Source of the DNA: Azadirachta indica | Lineage: Eukaryota > Streptophyta > Magnoliopsida > Sapindales > Meliaceae | Assembly: GCA_022749755.1 (NCBI GenBank) | Contig: CM040448.1 | Location: 2,600,481 to 2,664,480 of the forward strand | Length of the DNA: 64,000 nt | Direction of reading: 5' to 3' | In this document: positions 60,512-64,000 of the stretch, piece after piece | Layout: every line of letters starts with the position of its first letter | Position numbering within the stretch: the stretch's first letter is position 1 | The notes under the pieces: model-generated | The model's input: only the letters and a program-made list of their open reading frames with translations | The model's database searches: none | Told to the model about the DNA's origin: nothing | Position numbers and translations under genes: made by a program

Positions 60512-62942
60512 ATGGGGGCGGTGACGTCGACGATGGCGGCGAAGTTCGCCTTCTTTCCGCCGAGTCCGCCGTCATACGCGCTGGAGGAGGTGGCGAAGGA
60601 GAAGCTGGGGATGACGGGGGTGGTGATGAGGGAAAACGTCGACATTTTGAAGCTAGATACCAAGAGAGGGAATCAGGTGGTGGCGTTATATATTAATAAT
60701 CCAGCAGCTAAGTTGACCTTGCTGTATTCGCATGGTAACGCTGCTGATCTGGGTCAAATGTACCAGTTGTTTTACGAACTCAGTGTGCATCTTCGAGTCA
60801 ACTTGATGGGGTCAGTATGGATTTACTTGTCATATTGTATTTGGGTTTGTATGTTTTTGCGCGCTCTATTTTTTAATTTGTGAGTAAAGTTGGGAAATTT
60901 TGTATAGCAGATCCTGGAAGTTGTAGAATTCGTCAGGATATCTACTAGTAGGGGAATTTTTTTCACTAAATTTTACAAAATCTTAGAGTGGTTAAACATA
61001 TTAAGTTATTGAAAGTAGAATTATGACGTGTGTGCGTAAAGTTATTGAATGTTTGGCTGTTTTGTGCAGGTATGATTATTCTGGGTATGGGCAGTCAACT
61101 GGGAAGGTACGGTTTTTGGATTTTTGTTTTACGCTTGGTTGCTGAGAAAATGTGGGAAAATAAGAAATTTGAATTTTGGTACTTTGTATGTTAGTAATTA
61201 TTTGGTAGATGTGGAAAGGACTGTTAACTGTTCATTATGGAAACTTACAAGTCTTTTAGCATACTACAGTTCCTTGACAACCAAACATAATAATAGATTT
61301 TTGAAAGAAGTTTTAACACTTTGTTTGGGATTGCTGAAATTTGTTTTCTGTATTCTATCTCTTGAACAGCCAAGTGAGCAAAACACTTACTATGACATAG
61401 AAGCTGTATATAGATGTCTTGGAGAAAGATATGGGGTGAAGGAGGAAGATGTTATCTTGTATGGGCAATCAGTCGGGAGTGGACCCACTCTAGATTTGGC
61501 AACTCGGCTACCAAGATTGAGGGCTGTAATTCTCCACAGTCCGATCATGTCTGGTCTTCGGGTCGTGTATCCAGTGAAGCGTACATACTGGTTCGACATT
61601 TATAAGGTTTTTACTTTATAGAATTCACAATTTTAGACGCTCTGATGCCTTATTAGCTGAATAACTTTATTGATTGATTGATTGTTTCTGTTTGTGGCGC
61701 AGAATATTGACAAAATACCACTTGTCAATTGTCCAGTCCTAGTGATTCATGTAAGCACTTCTCCTCTTGTTAAATGATGGTTTAAGTTAAGGCTACCATT
61801 CTTATATAATGAGTTGATTGGCCATTGGCTATCTGAGACCTTTGCTTCTTATTACCCTTCCCCTGATTCTTTCTGTTTCCTTCTAAACCCCTATAAATTT
61901 TGTTTTCTGAGAAACTAAACTGTTTTTAGAAATTCCTTTTGGCTCATCTGAATCTGGTCATTGCCATATTCACTTGAGGAAGATTTCGAGGTGAATCACC
62001 AAGTTTTTCAAGTTTAACCATCTTATTTATGTGACTGTATTGTGTTCTAAAACAGCCATTTGATGAATTTAAAAGGGTCTAAATGCATGAAACTTTTTAA
62101 CTTTCTAGTAGTGGGTTATGTCATTTTGGATTTTAATTTTTGGGCATGTTTAGGTGGCTGTGGGTCCCACACACAATTAAAGTCTACGATTTTTTTTTGT
62201 CAGCACTCTTTGCACACTTATACCTGTTTTTAACAATAATTTGCCCCATCTCTAGCATGCTTGAGTTGCAGTAAAATTTTCTTGGAAAGTTTGAATTGGC
62301 ATATCATCTAAATGTGCATAACCTGAACATGCTGGCCATTGGTCAATTGGTGGGGTTTCTGTTCTTCATGTAACAAAATCAATTTTGCACAATTTGGTTT
62401 CATGTAACATGCAGTGGTTTTTGGAAGCATGCCCATGTACTGAACTATCTTGTTTTGTGAATTTTGTGTTCCACTTTCAGGGAACTGCTGATGATGTTGT
62501 GGATTGGTCACATGGTAAGCAGCTTTGGGAACTCTGCAAAGAGAAATATGAACCATTATGGATTAAAGGAGGGAATCATTGTGACTTAGAGCTTTATCCC
62601 CAATACATCAAGCATCTCAAGAAGTTCATATCAGTAATTGAGAAATATCACGTGAGAAACAGAACTGTGCCAGTTATGGATCAATCAGGGAATCCTCGGA
62701 AGAGCACAGATTTTAGAGACACGTCCATGCTAAGGGCCACGCTAAGTATAGAGAAGTGTAGGCTGAGTGTTGACCAAGGAGAAAAACCGAGGCAAAGCAC
62801 TGATCGTAGAGAAAAATCAAGAACCAGCACTGATAGGAGAGAAAAATCCAGAAAAAGTGTGGATCACCCAGAAAAAACTATTAGTGTCATAGATCCACCA
62901 GAGAAAGCGAGGAACAGCATTGACCGGTCAGCCATGATTTAA
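60512..62942 (+). CDS. ABHD17-like alpha/beta-hydrolase with a repetitive C-terminal tail
   Basis: Exons 60512-60810, 61070-61106, 61370-61606, 61703-61750, 62481-62942, in phase; 360 residues. The core (about 1-250) has YSHGNAAD (oxyanion strand), [12 protein letters not shown], the nucleophile elbow [20 protein letters not shown] (acid Asp) and GGNHCDLE (His). Animal ABHD17 proteins are S-palmitoyl-protein depalmitoylases; the plant members are largely uncharacterised, so the activity is inferred. Unlike ABHD17 there is no N-terminal Cys cluster. The last 100 residues are a hydrophilic tail of about 12-residue repeats of the type S(T/V)D-x-x-EK-(P/S)-R. The ATG at 60512 is chosen because the family starts MG(A/G)[14 protein letters not shown]. 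Confidence 0.92.
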
Positions 62943-64000
62943 CTCTACAAGAATTTTTTTTCCATTAAGCTTTTCTTCCTTAAACAAATTGTGGGAATAC
63001 AGTGGCACAAATTTATAGAAGCAGTTTACTGACCTTGGAACTGAATTGTTCTTACAGGTTAGGAGGCATGATGAGATCAGTCAGACTATGCAATATTGAT
63101 TGCTTCAAGCCTACAGCAACAAGTGTGTAGGAAGCAGAAAGGTCAGTCCACAAATAGCAGTCATAATTTGCTTCACTTCTATTTATTTAATTGGTTAGTG
63201 GGGTTTTTTGGGTGATAGGAAAAATATCTTATTGTTGCCCAATCCCCAGAGTAAGAAAAGGAAATTAATTCGATCAAGCAAATTATTTATTTCACTTATT
63301 TTCTTTCCCAGTTAATAAATCTTCACTTGCTCCCTCTCTCCTTTCATGTGCATTCATGTTGATATTTTTTCTGAATTAATCACATATGAGTGTCTGATTT
63401 AGATTGGCCATGCTACTCATGAAAACCTTGTTCATGATGTTTTGTCTTTATGCCAGCATTGGTTTCCAAACAGGTAAAAAGTTGGCAACAATCTGTGCTT
63501 AAGAAACATTTCCTGCTCAAAGTGAATTTCTTGCTGTAGTGTTGCGATCACTGTTACTAAACCTTACTGTTACTGAACTTAAACTTAGGAGGTGAATATA
63601 GTGACCTCTAAATGTAAATATCATAGTTAAATCGTATTGCACTTCAATGCCAAATCAAATCCATAACAACGCCACTAGAATGACCAAACTTTCTGCTGAG
63701 TGTTATCTAAGGAGCATCAACACAGTCCCATTTCTCATCCTTCAACATTGTTTTGATGCATTATAATTTATCAAACATCATGCAATTCTTGTAGATAATA
63801 CACGTAAGAGAAGTCTTAATGCCATATTGGTGATACATGTATAATTCCCAGAAGACTGTAAATAATTATTTCTACCGAAGAATTTGGTCATTTTGATGGA
63901 AGTATAAAATGATCTTTTAGTAGTAGTACCTTGTCCAATATTGTTGAAATGTGTAGCTGGTTGCTAACATTGAAGCTGAGGGAAAGAGCTGTGGTAGAAG
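62943..64000 (+). other. 3'UTR and downstream flank of the alpha/beta hydrolase gene
   Basis: No further gene is recognised up to the window edge. The first few hundred bases probably belong to the 3'UTR. Confidence 0.45.

Overview
The window looks like eudicot plant nuclear DNA. It is AT-rich, has short GT-AG introns with T-rich acceptors, and carries plant-only gene families: a type II PI4-kinase gamma with an N-terminal ubiquitin-like domain, a CRLK-type receptor-like kinase, GDSL esterases/lipases and a GOLVEN/RGF peptide gene. No species call is made. Gene names and Arabidopsis comparisons come from recall of family sequences, not from a search.

Layout, left to right. (1) 1-3.8 kb: a possible 3' end of a gene, then AT-rich DNA. 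(2) 3.8-12.4 kb: PI4K-gamma on + with an intronless coding region, convergent with a CRLK1-like kinase on - in seven coding exons. (3) 12.4-15.1 kb: AT-rich spacer with a long pyrimidine tract. (4) 15.1-43.6 kb: a tandem array of six GDSL esterase/lipase genes (G1-G6), all on + and all with the same five-exon structure. G2 has an in-frame stop and G5 has a frameshift in its signal-peptide exon. Three tRNA-Ile(AAU) genes sit inside the array, each upstream of one or more GDSL copies, which suggests they were copied along with them. A SWIM zinc-finger protein derived from a MULE transposase interrupts the array at 26.1-30.8 kb. A 1.2-kb foldback element lies just upstream of it. (5) 45.0-46.6 kb, -: an RGF/GOLVEN/CLEL peptide locus in which one signal-peptide exon can be joined in frame to either of two 3' ends, each encoding a different RGF-like peptide. 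(6) 50-52.7 kb: a more divergent GDSL gene (GLIP7-like, G7) that appears to be a pseudogene, next to an At5g15710-like F-box gene on -. (7) 60.3-63 kb: an ABHD17-like alpha/beta hydrolase on +, with a repetitive Ser/Arg/Lys/Glu tail.

The housekeeping and signalling genes look conserved. PI4K-gamma, RGF and the alpha/beta hydrolase are near neighbours on Arabidopsis chromosome 1 (At1g13640, At1g13620, At1g13610), and the F-box and GLIP7 genes are adjacent there (At5g15710, At5g15720). The GDSL array and its tRNAs look like a local expansion that is still being born and lost. The most interesting single locus is the two-ended RGF gene.
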